From Prorocentrum cordatum (lineage: Eukaryota; Sar; Dinophyceae; Prorocentrales; Prorocentraceae), in the NCBI GenBank assembly GCA_963575745.1, contig CAUYUJ010018556.1, forward strand, positions 1 through 64,000: DNA of 64,000 nt. Reading direction: 5' to 3'. The position numbers and the translations under genes are program-made. Below the pieces are notes generated by a model that was not told the DNA's origin, made no database searches, and was given only the letters and a program-made list of their open reading frames with translations. The number at the start of each line of letters is the position of its first letter. The stretch's first letter is position 1. Positions 52,166-64,000 of this stretch are shown piece by piece.

Positions 52166-52168
52166 GCG

Positions 52169-52556
52169 AGACCTCGCCGTCCCTGGGGGGGGGGCTGCGA
52201 TCTGCGAAACTGTCGACACTTTCGAGGGCAGCTGGTGGGTCCAGCGGAGTGAGGCACCGCGCAGATCTGAGCGGTAGCTCGCCGTCCCTGGGGGATGGCG
52301 ATCTGCGAAACTGTCGCCACTTTCGAGGGACCGCGCAGATCTGAGCGGGACCTCGCCGTCCATGGGGGGCTGCGATCTGCGAAACCGTCGCCACTTTCGA
52401 GGGCTGCTGGCGGGTCCAGCGGAGTGAGGCACCGCGCAGATCTGAGAGGTACCTCGCCGTCCCTGGGGGGCTGCGATCTGCGAAACCGTCGCTACTTTCT
52501 AAGGCTGGTGGCGGGTCCAGCGGAGTGAGGCACCACGCAGATCTGAGCGGGACCTC
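52169..52556 (+). repeat. Tandem array, about 103-base unit, four copies
   Basis: Units share CTCGCCGTCCCTGGGGGG, GCGATCTGCGAAACCGTCG, CACTTTCGAGGG, GGGTCCAGCGGAGTGAGGCA and CGCGCAGATCTGAGCGG. The second copy lacks about 30 bases in the middle. Confidence 0.9.
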
Positions 52557-54795
52557 GCAATCCGGCTGCGAGCCTCACGAATGCCGATCGCAGAAGTATA
52601 TGCGCCCGTGTCACGTCATCTCCTCCGTATAACGTGTCCCAAACTAGTCATGCCCCGCATTGCGCAGGGGTTTTGTACGTCGCCAATGAAATTTCTACGA
52701 GAGGCGTTTTCGCCCTGTGCGGGATCCCGGGGCCCTCACGCATCGATCCGGCTCGAGAAATGCAGAAACGTGGGGTCCAGGGCTCCGGTCGAGTTGCGCT
52801 ACGATGTTGCAATTGCCTTCGTGATGCAGGCAAATTATTGAAAATTTTCTCGGCCTCCCGGAGCCCTCGCCGGGCTGGGGCACCGTCAACAAACGACTCG
52901 GGGCGAAAAGCTGGTCACAGAAAATGAATCGAGACCTCCGGGTCCGCGGGGGGGCCCGACAAGCCTGAAATCCCCGATCGCCGACGATGTGTGGTTTTCA
53001 CTCGCGGCGCCTTCCCTTAGAATGTCGGCCTCGAGTCTAGAATGTCGGCCTCGAGCCCGAATGGGTGCGGCCGCAGTTGGGCAGGCAGGCTCTTTGACAC
53101 GGAGGCCATTCCAAGGTGGAGGGCGCAAACATGCAGAGCGTGAGGGTACACCGCGTAAGTAGGGCTGCTCTTACCATGCGTGCCGGCAGCGAGGTCGAAC
53201 ATATCAGAAAGGTCAATCCTCGAGTCATCTAATGCCAGAAGGATCGAGTTGCACGATCGAAGGTCGGGCACGTTGACCGCTCCCAAGTATCAGAGGAAAT
53301 CGGCCCCACCGCGACCATCGCGGGGAGCCAGGGAGTCTTCCTGGTGGTGTGCTTCGCCTGCCTTGCGATTTGGTCGGGAAAGCTCTCCTCTTCGGGGGTA
53401 AACAGAGGAGGCCGAACTTGTATCCAAAACGGGTTGTGTAGTAAGAAGGCAAGGCCAAGAACATGTGTGGTAAAAAGGCGGGAGTGGTTCTTGTGTTCTC
53501 AAGCGGCCGGAAAAATCCCCAACAAAGGCGCGTGGCCCAACCCCGCTTACGCCTGCTGAGAGAAATTTCGCGCGTCCGCAGCACACAGCTTACACCACAA
53601 GCTTACGCCACAGACATTATTAGTGGTATTTTTGCCTGGGAGAACATGGACCTCACTGGCCCAGAAATACACCTGGCCCGGCGTCCACGCCGTGGGCCTC
53701 ACGTGGGCCGCACGTGCTACTGCCTTTTGTTTACAACATGGGCCTCACACCCTCGCAATTTGAAGATGGTGTAAGACAGTGGGAACACTTGCCGATCTCC
53801 GCCATTGTGGCTCTGGGCACGGAGTGGGCGTTTCGTCAGGTCTGTTGCCTAACCCCCTGAGCCTCAGCCCTCCCTCCTCAGGTGTTTCTCAGGGGCCGGG
53901 ACCCCGAATTCCTGAATCTCTTGGGGCTTCTCGCATGGTCCAAGATGGGCGAAGAGGGCCTCAAGAGGCCCTCAAGACGGAGGCGGCGATTTAGACAAAT
54001 CAACCGCCTGGGAAAACCGATGACCCGAGATCAAAGGGGGGATGGATATGGATAGAGTTGCGCCAGAGAGGGCTACATCCACATCCACCGTCCTGAGGTC
54101 TGGGAACGTCGGCTTCACAGGCAATGGGTATTGAGAAATCCTGCTCTCGGATGCCAGATTTTTCAGCCAAGCAGTCAAGGATGCGCCGAGCACGTAATCG
54201 GCGGCGAACCTAGAGGGAAATTGAGAAGGGGGCGGGCCTTCTCAGAAGGCAGCGGGGCTTCTCAAAAGCCCTCGCACCTTCTCGGAAGCCGTATTTTGCT
54301 TGGGGCAGTGGCGATGAGGGCCTCCCAGGATGCCCCAAACGGCAACAACGAGGGATAGGTAGCGGTATCGGTAACTGTTCTTCCCTCTTATTCCTTTGAG
54401 CGTTGGACCAGCAGCGAGGTGGGCATCCGTTAGTATCGCTCCACATGGCACGAGCCTGACCGTCTGCGCCGATGAGGTTGATTTGGAGCCGGCAACCCAA
54501 TGCGACGGCACCAGTGTCGCTCGGGCAGCCGAGCCCCGAGTCGGCGAGGATGTACGGCCACTCGTTCCCCGAGTCCCCGAGGAACACTCCACAGTTTGCG
54601 CCCCGCAGAGAGCTTCGGCTGTACCTCGGGGCGGGAGTGGAGAGGCGTCGGGCGTCGACAAACAAGAGGCTCCCTCTGGGCCCAGGATGGAGGCGGAAGA
54701 GCGCCCGGGGCGGAGGCGTCACCCGCGTGGGCGTCGTGAGCATGAGGCCGAGTGGTGCTCGTACTGGGAGAATGTAAAATAATCTCATGGGCCCA
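52557..54795. other. No gene recognised
   Basis: Unique-looking sequence with many short frames on both strands and no motif that could be assigned. A short direct repeat AGAATGTCGGCCTCGAG occurs at about 53020 and 53039. Confidence 0.45.
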
Positions 54796-55088
54796 CTGAA
54801 ATGACCGCCGGGGTTGTTAAGGGTGGAGGGGGCTTCAAAGCGGATGCTAAGGTGGGACATGTCTGGCCGAATCTACCTTATGAGTGGGTTACAGGTGCTC
54901 GAAGTGGTTTAGGGGGGTTAACGATCCAGGCTAAGTGGGTTCCGCCCACTTGGCGAACTTATCTGACTCCCCCTAAACCACTTCGGGCACCTGTAGTCCA
55001 CTTCTGAGCGAGGGTAGGCCGGATACAATCCACCTTAGCATCCGCTTCAAAGCTCCCCACACCCTTATCAACCCAGCGGTCATCTCAG
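54796..55088. mobile_element. Small foldback MITE, about 293 bases
   Basis: Nearly the whole element is an inverted repeat. The left arm starts CTGAAATGACCGC and contains CTTCAAAGCGGATGCTAAGG and ACAGGTGCTCGAAGTGGTTT. The right arm holds their reverse complements and ends GCGGTCATCTCAG. The loop is centred near 54940 (GTGGGTTCCGCCCAC). It has no coding capacity, and no clear target-site duplication was seen. Confidence 0.85.
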
Positions 55089-55649
55089 CAGGGTGTGCCC
55101 CTGGGCGTCTGCCCGTCTCGGGCCCCCTCGTGGTCCACCTGGGGCCTCAGGACGGACGCCAGAAGGCCGAGAGGGGGGCGTCCATGGGACATCAGGGGGC
55201 GCAGCGGCCCAGCAGGCCACCTTCAGCAGCCCGCGGAAAGGAGGGACACGACAAATCCAGCGCCGACCACTTCGCCAATCCCAACAAGACCTGATGTGAA
55301 ACTCCCAACTGATGCCCACCATTCGAAAGACGTCGATCGAAACATGGAGTAGGAAGGCGTTGGACAAAAAATCGGGTGTTCACCACCACCCCAAGAGGAA
55401 CACCAAGAGAACCATTCGGCACTTATGGAAACGCGCCGAAAGTGTATCGGAGTCAGAGAATCCAAAGATACAGATGTTCAACGACCGATGGGTGCGCGCT
55501 TCTCAGCAATTTCCGTCCACCCCGCCCACCCTGCACCACCACCCCATGTCCCGCGCCGCATTACTGGAAATGGTCCTGGAAACGCCAGGGAACCCGACCA
55601 AGAGAGGCGTAGTGATTCAAACCTCGGCTGGTCGGCTAGATCGTGCCGT

Positions 55650-55765
55650 GACGAACTGCGCACTGGTCTCCGACGCCGTGTGAATCGATCAACCTTGAAC
55701 GATCGTGGCATCGCTCGATGTCGACCGACTCTGAGCAAACAGCGGCGCTCAACATCGATGAGAGG
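55650..55765 (+). repeat. Diverged member of the dispersed palindromic family
   Basis: CGATCAACCTTGAACGATCG followed by GGCATCGCTCGATGTCGACC and a GGCGCTCAACATCG-like block. The match to the other copies is limited to the palindromes. Confidence 0.45.
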
Positions 55766-55869
55766 GGAACTGGCTCAGGGGAACGTCGAGCCTGCATCGC
55801 CGATGCATCGCCGATTGATCGCCGACAGGACACCGCAAGTGCCTGGGTTGTGTTCATGTGTTGTGGGTT

Positions 55870-56010
55870 GTGCCTCTCGGGGGCCCCCGAGAAGCCCCGA
55901 AGAGGTCCCCAGGAGGCCCCAGGAGGCCTCCGAGAGGCCCCCAAGAGGCTCCCAAGAGGCTCCGGCGCTGCCCAGGCGGCCCCCGAGAGTGCTCCAGAAA
56001 GACCCCCAGA
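55870..56010 (+). repeat. Degenerate CCCCNAGAGGC short repeat
   Basis: Units of about 12 bases such as GGCCCCAGGAGG and GGCCCCCAAGAGG. Similar in style to the repeats at 7735-8000 and 13440-13600. Confidence 0.7.
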
Positions 56011-56639
56011 TGCATCCGTGAGAATTCTGACCCACGTACCAGGCACTGCGGCGGGATGGGCCAAAAGCCATCGCCGATGAATCCGCAAGTTCCTAGGCTG
56101 GCTGGGCTGTCAGGCCCATATCGGCGACGAATGGGCGATGGGGGGTCGATGCATCGCCCCCTGAGCCTATATGTTTCCCCTAACGTTGCCCCCGAGACTT
56201 CGGGTCATACCTCGGCCGTTCACGACGATCTCGAGCCACCGGAACGCCCGCGCAGAGGCGCAACTGATGGAGACCGCCCCCGGCCCAGAAAACTTCCGAC
56301 AACTCTGGGGAACTTTCGATCACGTCAACCCCCCTCGCGGCCCCCTCTTGTGCGCTCAGCCAACGCTGGACTTCTCGATCCCTTTCCCAAACCAACTGTT
56401 CATCCCGAGAACTTCTTGACGGCGCCGTCGCCCGGCAAGAGCCCAGAGGCTAAAGACGGCGGCGCACTTTGCATCGTGAGAGGTCTACATCCTCATACAG
56501 AGAAGCTGTAAGAGGTGGAAATTGGAAATTGCATGAACGTGGAAGTGGCCAGCGCTGGAAACAGGCTGAAGCGAGCCCGAATCAGCTGGGATGAGGTCGC
56601 CAGGGCTGGAAAGAGTGAAGGGCTACGGAAGGTTCGCGT

Positions 56640-56830
56640 CATGACGACTTCAGCGTTGGTTTACGACGCCGCCTGGATGTCAACCTTGAGCGACCGCAGG
56701 TCCCCGCTAAACTCGCGCGGATGGCTCGAGATCGGCCGATGTTGGGCCGCCGGCGGCGTTCAACCCTGAACGCCGACGCTGGGGTCGCCGCCGCGTCGGC
56801 ACGACACGAGCCTACCGTGCTCCCTGTGCC
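56640..56830 (+). repeat. Dispersed palindromic repeat, copy 3
   Basis: GGCGGCGTTCAACCCTGAACG, then CCGACGCTGGGGTCGCCGCC and GTCGGCACGACACGAGCCTACC, as in copy 2, followed by C-rich sequence. No gene recognised between 56830 and 58850. Confidence 0.75.
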
Positions 56831-58854
56831 CCCCCCCTCGCCGCCCGCCCCCCCCTCGCCGCCCGCGCTGGGGTCGCCGCCGCAGCTTCCCTGTGCTCCT
56901 CCTCGCCGCCCGCCCTCCCCTCCCAGCTGCCGCCGGGCCGCAGCACCCGCAGAGCTGGGCGCGCAAGCCCAGCTGCGCGCTGTAGGGCTTGCCCGGGGCG
57001 AAAGCCACAAGGAGGAGGAGGAAGAGGAGGATTCAAGGTCACCCTCAGCGGCGCGGAGCAGGAGTGAGATTGACGACAAGGGCGGAACGGAGGGGGCCTG
57101 GAAGGAGGGATGATGTGGAGGATGGGGAGGAGCCAGAATGCGCCATCTGCCAAGAATACAAGGGTGGCCACACACACACACACTCACTCATACGGACACC
57201 GAGACAAGGGGCGGCGCGGCAACCGCGCCGCAAGGCTCTTTGCCCCGTTGGTCATCGACCGATGAAGAAACGTGTTTGGTCAGCATTTGTGCCGCTCCCT
57301 CCGCTGCATGCTGCCTTCCCAAACACTTGAATGTTCCATCCGGGCTCTCCAGAAGTCCCGACCAGGTCCAGAGGGCCCGTTTTTCATCTCGAATCGTCTT
57401 CTGAAGGCTTCGGGGCCCGGGGAGGGCCCCCAGGACGAAAATGATCAAAAACCTCCCGTTGCGTTTCGTCCACAACGAGAACATGGCTGGGTCCGGAAAC
57501 CCACGCCACAAGCGCGTCACGGCAGCGCTTGGACTGCAATGGCACAGCAGCCGCCAACCGCCATTCCCTCCGTCGGGCGCGCACCCGGCGCCCACCAACG
57601 CATCGTAGCCGACCTCCAGGACGATGCGCTGGCCGGGGCCCACCAGCTTGGCGTCCTCCGGAGTCTTCAGCGTTCTTCTGCGATTCTCAATTCTCTTCGG
57701 AGGATTCCAAAGGTATTCGATGTTCTTCGGCGCGAAGATCGGATGGTTGCGTTCAGCAAAAGGTCCATGATCGAACACAAACTTCTAGTTGTTTTGTTCC
57801 TTTCATGAAGGCGCAGAGGGGGCAGGACCAATCAGCATCGAATCGGGAAACCAATATCCGAATGAGCGTCGGATCGGGTAGCGTCGGTACGGACTCACCG
57901 TCGAATCGGATCGGCTGCGCCAGGATGCACAACAGCGCCGTGCAATCATCGGGACGCACCAGATCGTCGGAATATCGAAATTGAATCGGATGAAGCTGGC
58001 CGCAACCGATACGTATCGAATGTGATGCATTGGATAGAAATGGGCCTTTGGAGGAGGAACTCATTCTCCTGCATCCGTCCTCTTACTCCTCCCTCCTCCC
58101 TCCTTTTCTTCCTTCCTCCTGTTCCCTCCTTCCTCCTCGGTCGGTCGGTCGGTCAATCAGGGTCGGAGGTAGCCGAAGACCTTGGCTGCAAGCGTTGGCG
58201 AGGGGAAACGCGGCAGCACGCGGCAAAGGTAGGCGCGGGGCGCGAGGACTTCAACGATGCCCAGCAGCAATGAGTCTCGGGGGGCCTTCCGACCAGGGCG
58301 AAGGCAGTGTCCCCGGCTCGAGCACCCCTCGTGAAGGGTCTGAAGCGGCGTGCCGCCTTGCCCTCTATTGGGCCCCACCCTTGCATTACGCATCACATTA
58401 CCTTGCTCTTCCTCCTTCCTAAAGGGGAAGGCGGGAAGAACGAGGCGGAACTACGATCGTCCCCTTGACACGCCCGAATTGGGCACGGAAAACGTGAACA
58501 CGATGCCAAGCTGTGGGTGCTGTCCGAATTTCACAGCGGCGGCTGTTGGGCAGGCTGATGCCCTGGTATCGCATTTTTCGGCAAAGGGCGGTTCTGCCTT
58601 CTTTCGGGGCCTGGGGCCCTCACTGACCGATCAAAGTTAGAAATTCCACAAGAAGCTCCGGATGAGTTTTTTGAATTGGAAATGTGTCGTGGCGTCGGGC
58701 CCCGCTTGGCATTGCTTTAAGCCTTGCGCTCGTTTGCGCTGTTTCGGTCTTTGGACCAATTGGCCTCGCCTTCGGGCGTCGCGGGGGCCGTTTTTTTTTG
58801 TTTTGTTTTGTACTGTTTTGTTGTGTTTGTTGTTATTGATACAACTTATGGATT

Positions 58855-59225
58855 ATTATGGCGATGCCTATTGATTCCCATGGGGAGCCGTACGGATTTC
58901 TATGAGGATCCGTATGGATTCCCAAAGGCTCCTACGGATTCCTATGAGGATTCCTATGGATTCCTATCGGGATTCCTATGGATTCCTATCGGGATTTCTA
59001 TGGATTCCTATGCCAGGTTCTACGGATTCCTATGGGGATTCCTATCGGATTCCTATGGATTCCAATTGATTGTTGCAGGGGTGCCCATGGATTCCTATGG
59101 GGGATCCTACGGATTCCTATGGGGATTCCTATGGTTTCCTCTGGGGATTCCCATGGATCCCTATGGATTCCTGCGGGGATCCGATGCGGATTCCTATGGA
59201 TTCCTTGTGGTTGGCTCTTGGGGCT
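58855..59225 (+). repeat. Tandem array of a GGATTCCTATGG unit
   Basis: About 25-30 units of 12-15 bases, mostly GGATTCCTATGG with variants. As the common unit is 12 bases the plus frame stays open and reads Gly/Phe/Leu/Ile/Pro repeats within 58724-59377. No independent evidence of translation. Confidence 0.9.
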
Positions 59226-60654
59226 CCGTGGAGCTTCTTGTGCTTATTTGCAAGCTGGCTGGCTGGTTGGCCGTCGGGCTGGCTGGCTGGGTTGGCGGGT
59301 GGTTGGCCGGCTGGCCAATTGGTTGGATGGCCGAACGGTCTCGGGATGTCTGGGCTGCTAGTTGGCTGCTCGGTTGATTGGCTGGTTGGCCGGCTGGTCG
59401 GCTGGCCAGCCGGCTAGCTGGCTTGTCTGTTGGTTGGCTGATTTGCTGGCCGGCTGGCTGGCAGGTGGGCTGGCTGGCAATTGGGCTGGCTGGCTTGCCG
59501 GCCGGCTGGCAGGTCCGCTGGCCAGTTGGCTGGGAGAAGGAGGAGGAAGATGCTTCGGATAATGAGGATGGGGGAGGAGGAGGAGGAGGAGGAGGAGAAG
59601 GAGGAGGAGGAGGAGGAGGAGGAGGAGGGGGAGGGGGAGGAGGATCATGCGCCTCCTCCTACCTCCTCCGACCAATTCACACCTCATTCGACCTAAGTAA
59701 GAGGAGGTATGAGGAGGTAGAAAGAGGTAGGGGAAAGTAGGAGGTGGGAGAAGGCAGGGCAAGGTACGACGAGGGAGGAGGAGAAAGGAGAAGGTAGGAA
59801 GAGGTAGGAAGAGCAGGAGGAGGCAGGAGGGGGCAGAAGGAGGTAGGAGGACGTAAGAGGAAGTAGGAGGAGGTAGGAGAAGGCATGAGGAGGTGGGAGG
59901 AGGTAGGAACGAATAGGAGGAGGCGGAGGAGGGGGAGGAAGGAGACAGGAAGAGAGAAAGTGGAAGTGTGAAGGTAAATGAAGTTAGGCGGAGGTGGTAG
60001 GAGGTAGGAGGCAGGATGAGTTTGAGGAGGGGGGTAAGAGGAAGTAGGACGAGGTAAGTAATTAAGACAATCAAGCTGCGCGTCAGCAGAGCGAAAGCAT
60101 TGCGAATTCGCAACTCCCAGCACCCGCCCTCAAGAATGACGCCCATGTCAACTTGGCCTACCAGTTGCGCGCTGCGCGCGTATTCAAACGCATCGCGTGT
60201 CCGGAGACCCCCAGCTACCCCCCAAACTACTATCAAGCCATTATGACGGCGTCTGGGACTCGCATAAAGCGGATGTCGTTCAAGCGCCAACCATTCGCGC
60301 TGGGAAAAAAATCTGCCACGAACGCCCACTTGCATTTCGAATAACGTTTCTGTCAAACCGCTCACGAGCGAAATTACGCAAGCCATGTTCACTGGACGCG
60401 AAAATGCTGTGGCATTTCGTTCAATCTGTTTTGAAGGGCCCCGCTTGAAACTGGAAGCAACGATGGGCTGTATTGCACGTCACGTTTTTGTTACCGAAAG
60501 GTGCCTTGAAATACCATTGTTTGCTTGGCATACGTTGCACGTGGAAGTGTGATTCGTTAGCGAGCAACTTGAACCCAAAGACGCCATATAAACTAAGTAT
60601 AACTCCTCATGCACTGCTTGCTCTTAGGGGCTTGTACGTGCGGGGCGGGGGTGT

Positions 60655-61000
60655 AGGGAGTTGCCGGACCAGCGCTGCTCGTGTCGTTGCGCCCCAGTGG
60701 CGCGCCAAGTTAACTTGAGTGTCGTAACGGGGGGCGGGGGCCCTCGGAGTTGCCAGACCAGCGCCGCTCGTGTCTTTGCGCCTTATAGGCGCCCCAAGTT
60801 AGCTTGAGTGCCGTAACGAGGGGGGAGGCCTTCGGAGTTGCCAGACCAGCATTGCCGTCAGTCTTTGCGCCCTAATGACGCGCCAAATTAATTTGAGTGT
60901 CGTAACGGGGGGGTCCGTAGGAGTTGCCAGACCAGCGCTGCTCGTGTCTGTGCGCCCTACTGACGCGCCAAGTTAACTTGAGTGTCGTAACGGCTGACGT
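60655..61000 (+). repeat. FB-B left subterminal repeats, four copies of about 87 bases
   Basis: Each unit has AGTTGCCAGACCAGCGCTG, GTCTTTGCGCCC, GCGCGCCAAGTTAACTTGAG and TGTCGTAACGGGG. The 12-base CAAGTTAACTTG is a perfect palindrome in the first and fourth units. Confidence 0.9.
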
Positions 61001-61799
61001 ATTCCTGATTCGATTATTATTTTCGCTTTCACATCCCATGTGGATAAAACAAACACCTATGTATTTTAAGCCACCTCTTCGCCACCTCTTCGCCCCCATT
61101 TTTGGCCGATCAGCGGGCGAGAAATCAATGGACGCAGGGGGGAGGTAGAGGAACAGAGGCGATGACCGAGGGCAGTTGAGGAGTCAAGGCGGAGGGGAGA
61201 AGGGGGAGCAGGAGAATGGGGTCGCTGATAAAGAGATTCGGCAGAGACGGGATAGGACAGAGGTCACAGACACGACGTTGTCGCCAAAGCTCCTCCCTCT
61301 TGTAGTTACCCTCCGCCGCTCCCACCCCTGCCTCGAGACAAGGGCAATCACAGGCAAAGGAGGGACCTGGGAGACAAGGGAGAACGGAACAGGGAGGACG
61401 CTGCTGATGCCTTTGCGCTGGTTCAAAGACGGAGGTGACGAGTGCCACTGAAGGGGGGGGAGGGGACTGCACCCCCCCTCATTAACACCTCAAGTTGACT
61501 TGAGGTGTCGTTCACCACCCCTTGGTAGATCCCCAAGCCAGGCGCAAGTACCTACGGCAGTGCGAAAGACATTGCGTGTTGGTGCCCAGGGGGGGTGGGT
61601 GACACTCCATGTCGACTTGAGGTGTCACTGAGGGGGGGGCATTCACCCCCGCCGTCACGACGCGTCTTCATGCGCTGTTCTATGCGTGCCAATTGCTTCA
61701 GAAGTTTGCGTATAGCCAGCACACCTAAGCATGCACTCTGATGGACGCTTCCTCCACTGCATCCTGACCCGACCTCCAAAGCAACGGTCGCACTGACCC

Positions 61800-62430
61800 C
61801 CCCCGTTACGACACTCAAGTTAACTTGGCGCGTCATCAGGGCGCAAAGACCAAAGGCAATGCTGGTCTGGCAACTCCGAGCCCCCCCCCCCCGTTACGAC
61901 ACTCAAGTTAACTTGGCGAGTCATCAGGGCGCAAAGACCGAAAGCAATGCTGGTCTGGCAAGTCCGAGCCCCCCCCCGTTACGACACTCAAGTTAAATTG
62001 GCGCGTCACTAGGGCGCAAAGACCAAAGGCAATGGTGGTCTGGCAACTCCGAGCCCCCCCCGTTACGACACTTTAAGTTAACTTGGCGCGTCACTAGGGC
62101 GCAACGACCAAAGGCAATGCTGGTCTGGCAACTCCGAGCCCCCCCCGTTACGACACCCAAGTGAACTTGGCGCGTCACTAGGGCGCAAAGACCAACGGCA
62201 ATGCTGGTCTGGCAACTCCGAGGCTCCCCCCCCCGTTACGACTCTCAAGTTAACTTGGCGCGTCACTAGGGCGCAAAGACTTAAGGCAATACTGGTCTGG
62301 CAACTCCGAGCCCCCCCCCCGTTACGACGAGCAACGCTGGTCCGGCAACTCCGAAGGCCCCCCTCGCGTTACGACACTCAAGTTAACTTGGCGCGCCACT
62401 GGGGCACAAAGACACGAGCAGCGCTAGTCC
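61800..62430 (-). repeat. FB-B right subterminal repeats, seven to eight copies of about 86 bases
   Basis: Reverse complement of the left units: CGTTACGACACTCAAGTTAAC, TTGGCGCG, GGCGCAAAGAC, TGCTGGTCTGGCAACTCCG followed by a C run. One unit near 62320 is partial. The copy number differs from the left arm. Confidence 0.9.
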
Positions 62431-63664
62431 TGAAACTCCCTACACATACCCCCCGCACGTACAAGCCCCTAAGAGCAAGCAATGCGTGAGGAGTCATACT
62501 TAGTTTATATGGCGTCTTTTGGTTCAAGTTGCTCGCTAACGAATCACACAAACCACGTGCAAGGTATGCCAAGCAACAAATTGTATTTCAAGGCACCGTG
62601 TGGTAGCAAAAAGGTGGCGTGAACTACAACGCATAGTTGCTTCAAGTTTTAAGCAGAACCCCTCAAAACAGATTGAAAGAAATGACGCAGCCTTTTCGCG
62701 TCCAGTGAACATGGCTTGCGTAATTTCGCTCGCGAGCGGCTTGACAGAAACATTATTCAAAATGCAAGCGGGCGTTCGTGGCAGATTTTTCCCAGCGCGA
62801 ATGGTTGTGGCACTTGAGCGACATCAGCTGTTTGCTGTTTGGAGGGTAGCTGGGGCTCTCCAAACCCGCGATGCGTTCGAATGCGCGCTCAACCGGCAGG
62901 CCAAGTTGACTTGGGAATCATTCTTGAGGGCGGGTGCTGGGAATTCCGAACTCGCGATGCTTTCGCTCTACTGACGCGTAAAGTTGATTGTCAGACTTAC
63001 CTCGTCCTACTTCCTCCTACCTCCCCCTAACTCTTCCTGCCTCCTACCTCCTAACACCTCCTCCTACCTCCTCTTACCTTCACGCTTCCTCCCATCTCCC
63101 CTCTTTCTGACTCCTTTCTCCCCTCCTCCTCCGCCTTCTCGAACTCGTTCCTACCTCCTCCCACCTCCTCGTACCGTCTCCTACCTCCTCCTCCTCCTTC
63201 CTCTTACGTCCTCCTACCTCCTGCCACTACCGCCTGCCTCATCCTACCTCCTACCTCCTCCTATATTATTATGTATCCTCCTCCCTTTTCCTCGTCGTAC
63301 CTCGCCCTGTTTCCTCCCACCTCCTCCTACTTTTCCCTACCTCGGTCTACCTTCTCATATCTCCTCTTGCCTAGGTCGAATAGGATGTGAATCGGTCGGA
63401 GGCAGGAGGAGGCTCATGATCCTCCTCCTCTCCCTCCTCCCCATCCCCCTTTATCTTCATCATTTTCCTCCTCCTCCTCTTCCTCCTCCTCCTCCTCCTC
63501 CTCCTCCTCCTCCTCCTCCTCCTCCTCCTCCCAGCCAACTGGCCAGCCGACCTGCCAGCCGGCCAGCAAACCAGCCAGCCTACCTGCCAGCCAGCTGTCC
63601 AGCACATCAGCAAACCAACAGACCAGCCAGCCAGCCGGCTGGCCAGCCGACTAGCCAGCTTGGA

Positions 63665-64000
63665 TTCCAGCGAGGGTCTGTTAGTATACAAGGGGTCATG
63701 AAACAAACGTCGCCACACATATTCTGCGTATCTATGCATATGCGGTCTGGCAAATCGGGGCGGCATCATCGCGACGCCAAGGGGCGTCGCGGACTCGAGC
63801 CTTTGGCCTGGAAGCACGAAGCGCACGATTACCCATATCATGAATTTGTGCAACCAGTCACTGTGTTCTGGGAGTGCCCGGACACGCAAAACACTGTTCA
63901 GCTAATCGTTAGCTGGCGCCCGCCCCGAACTCATGCCCCATCCCCCGCCTCTTCCAAAAATCCCTTCGCTGTGGCCCCACCCTCCTCATGCCCCTCCGAT
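63665..64000. other. No gene recognised
   Basis: Sequence outside the foldback element; no repeat or coding frame assigned. Confidence 0.4.

Larger units (their letters stand above)
59250..63664. mobile_element. Large foldback element FB-B, about 4.4 kb
   Basis: The two halves are inverted copies. From the outside in, each arm has (GGCT)n-type satellite, a (GGA)n / AGGAGGTAGG-type block, unique sequence (for example GAATTCGCAACTCCCAGCACC on the left and its complement near 62940), more unique sequence (CCTAAGAGCAAGCAATGCGTG at 62467 and its complement near 60610), and then subterminal repeats. The loop is about 61000-61800. No transposase frame is visible. Confidence 0.85.

Noticed and set aside
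1-64000. CRISPR arrays among the many repeats
   Set aside because: Repeats are head-to-tail satellites or dispersed copies without regular unique spacers, and the genome is eukaryotic.

Overview
This window is nuclear DNA of a dinoflagellate. The main evidence is two genome-embedded copies of the dinoflagellate trans-spliced leader (DinoSL), at 7151-7172 (exact) and 48683-48704 (one mismatch), both on the minus strand. Supporting signs are very high GC, huge amounts of simple sequence, dinoflagellate-style LINE retroelements, multi-exon genes with purine- or CT-rich introns and non-canonical splice donors, and a multi-exon cytosine-5 DNA methyltransferase. The genus cannot be fixed from the sequence alone.

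Layout. 1-7172 (minus): a LINE-type retrotransposon with ORF1, an endonuclease region, an RNase H region and a DinoSL at its 5' end. Its reverse transcriptase core is missing and an AT-rich 137-base insertion interrupts it. 7.2-15.5 kb: no convincing gene; it holds a 77-base minisatellite (8.5-10.2 kb) and smaller repeats. 15.56-17.75 kb (plus): a frameshifted second LINE reverse transcriptase. 17.8-21.5 kb: low-complexity DNA and a dispersed palindromic repeat. 21.5-26.2 kb (minus): a five-exon gene whose exons join without any frame conflict to 1238 codons, function unknown. 26.37-27.72 kb and 42.60-43.93 kb: two related foldback elements. 30.2-36.5 kb (minus): exons of a DNA methyltransferase gene. 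36.6-44.7 kb (minus): exons of a long unknown gene. 47.3-48.7 kb (minus): a retroposed, frameshifted ethanolamine-phosphate cytidylyltransferase copy with its DinoSL. 49-59 kb: mostly short tandem repeats, dispersed repeats and a small foldback MITE. 59.25-63.66 kb: a large foldback element with about 1.7 kb arms carrying repeated palindromic subterminal units.

The three multi-exon genes (21.5-44.7 kb) all run on the minus strand, as in the one-way gene arrays usual in dinoflagellates. Only the methyltransferase has a recognisable activity. No operon-like logic, CRISPR array, rRNA or tRNA was seen. Everything else is mobile DNA or its debris: two LINEs, one SL-tagged retrocopy, four foldback or MITE structures and many satellites.
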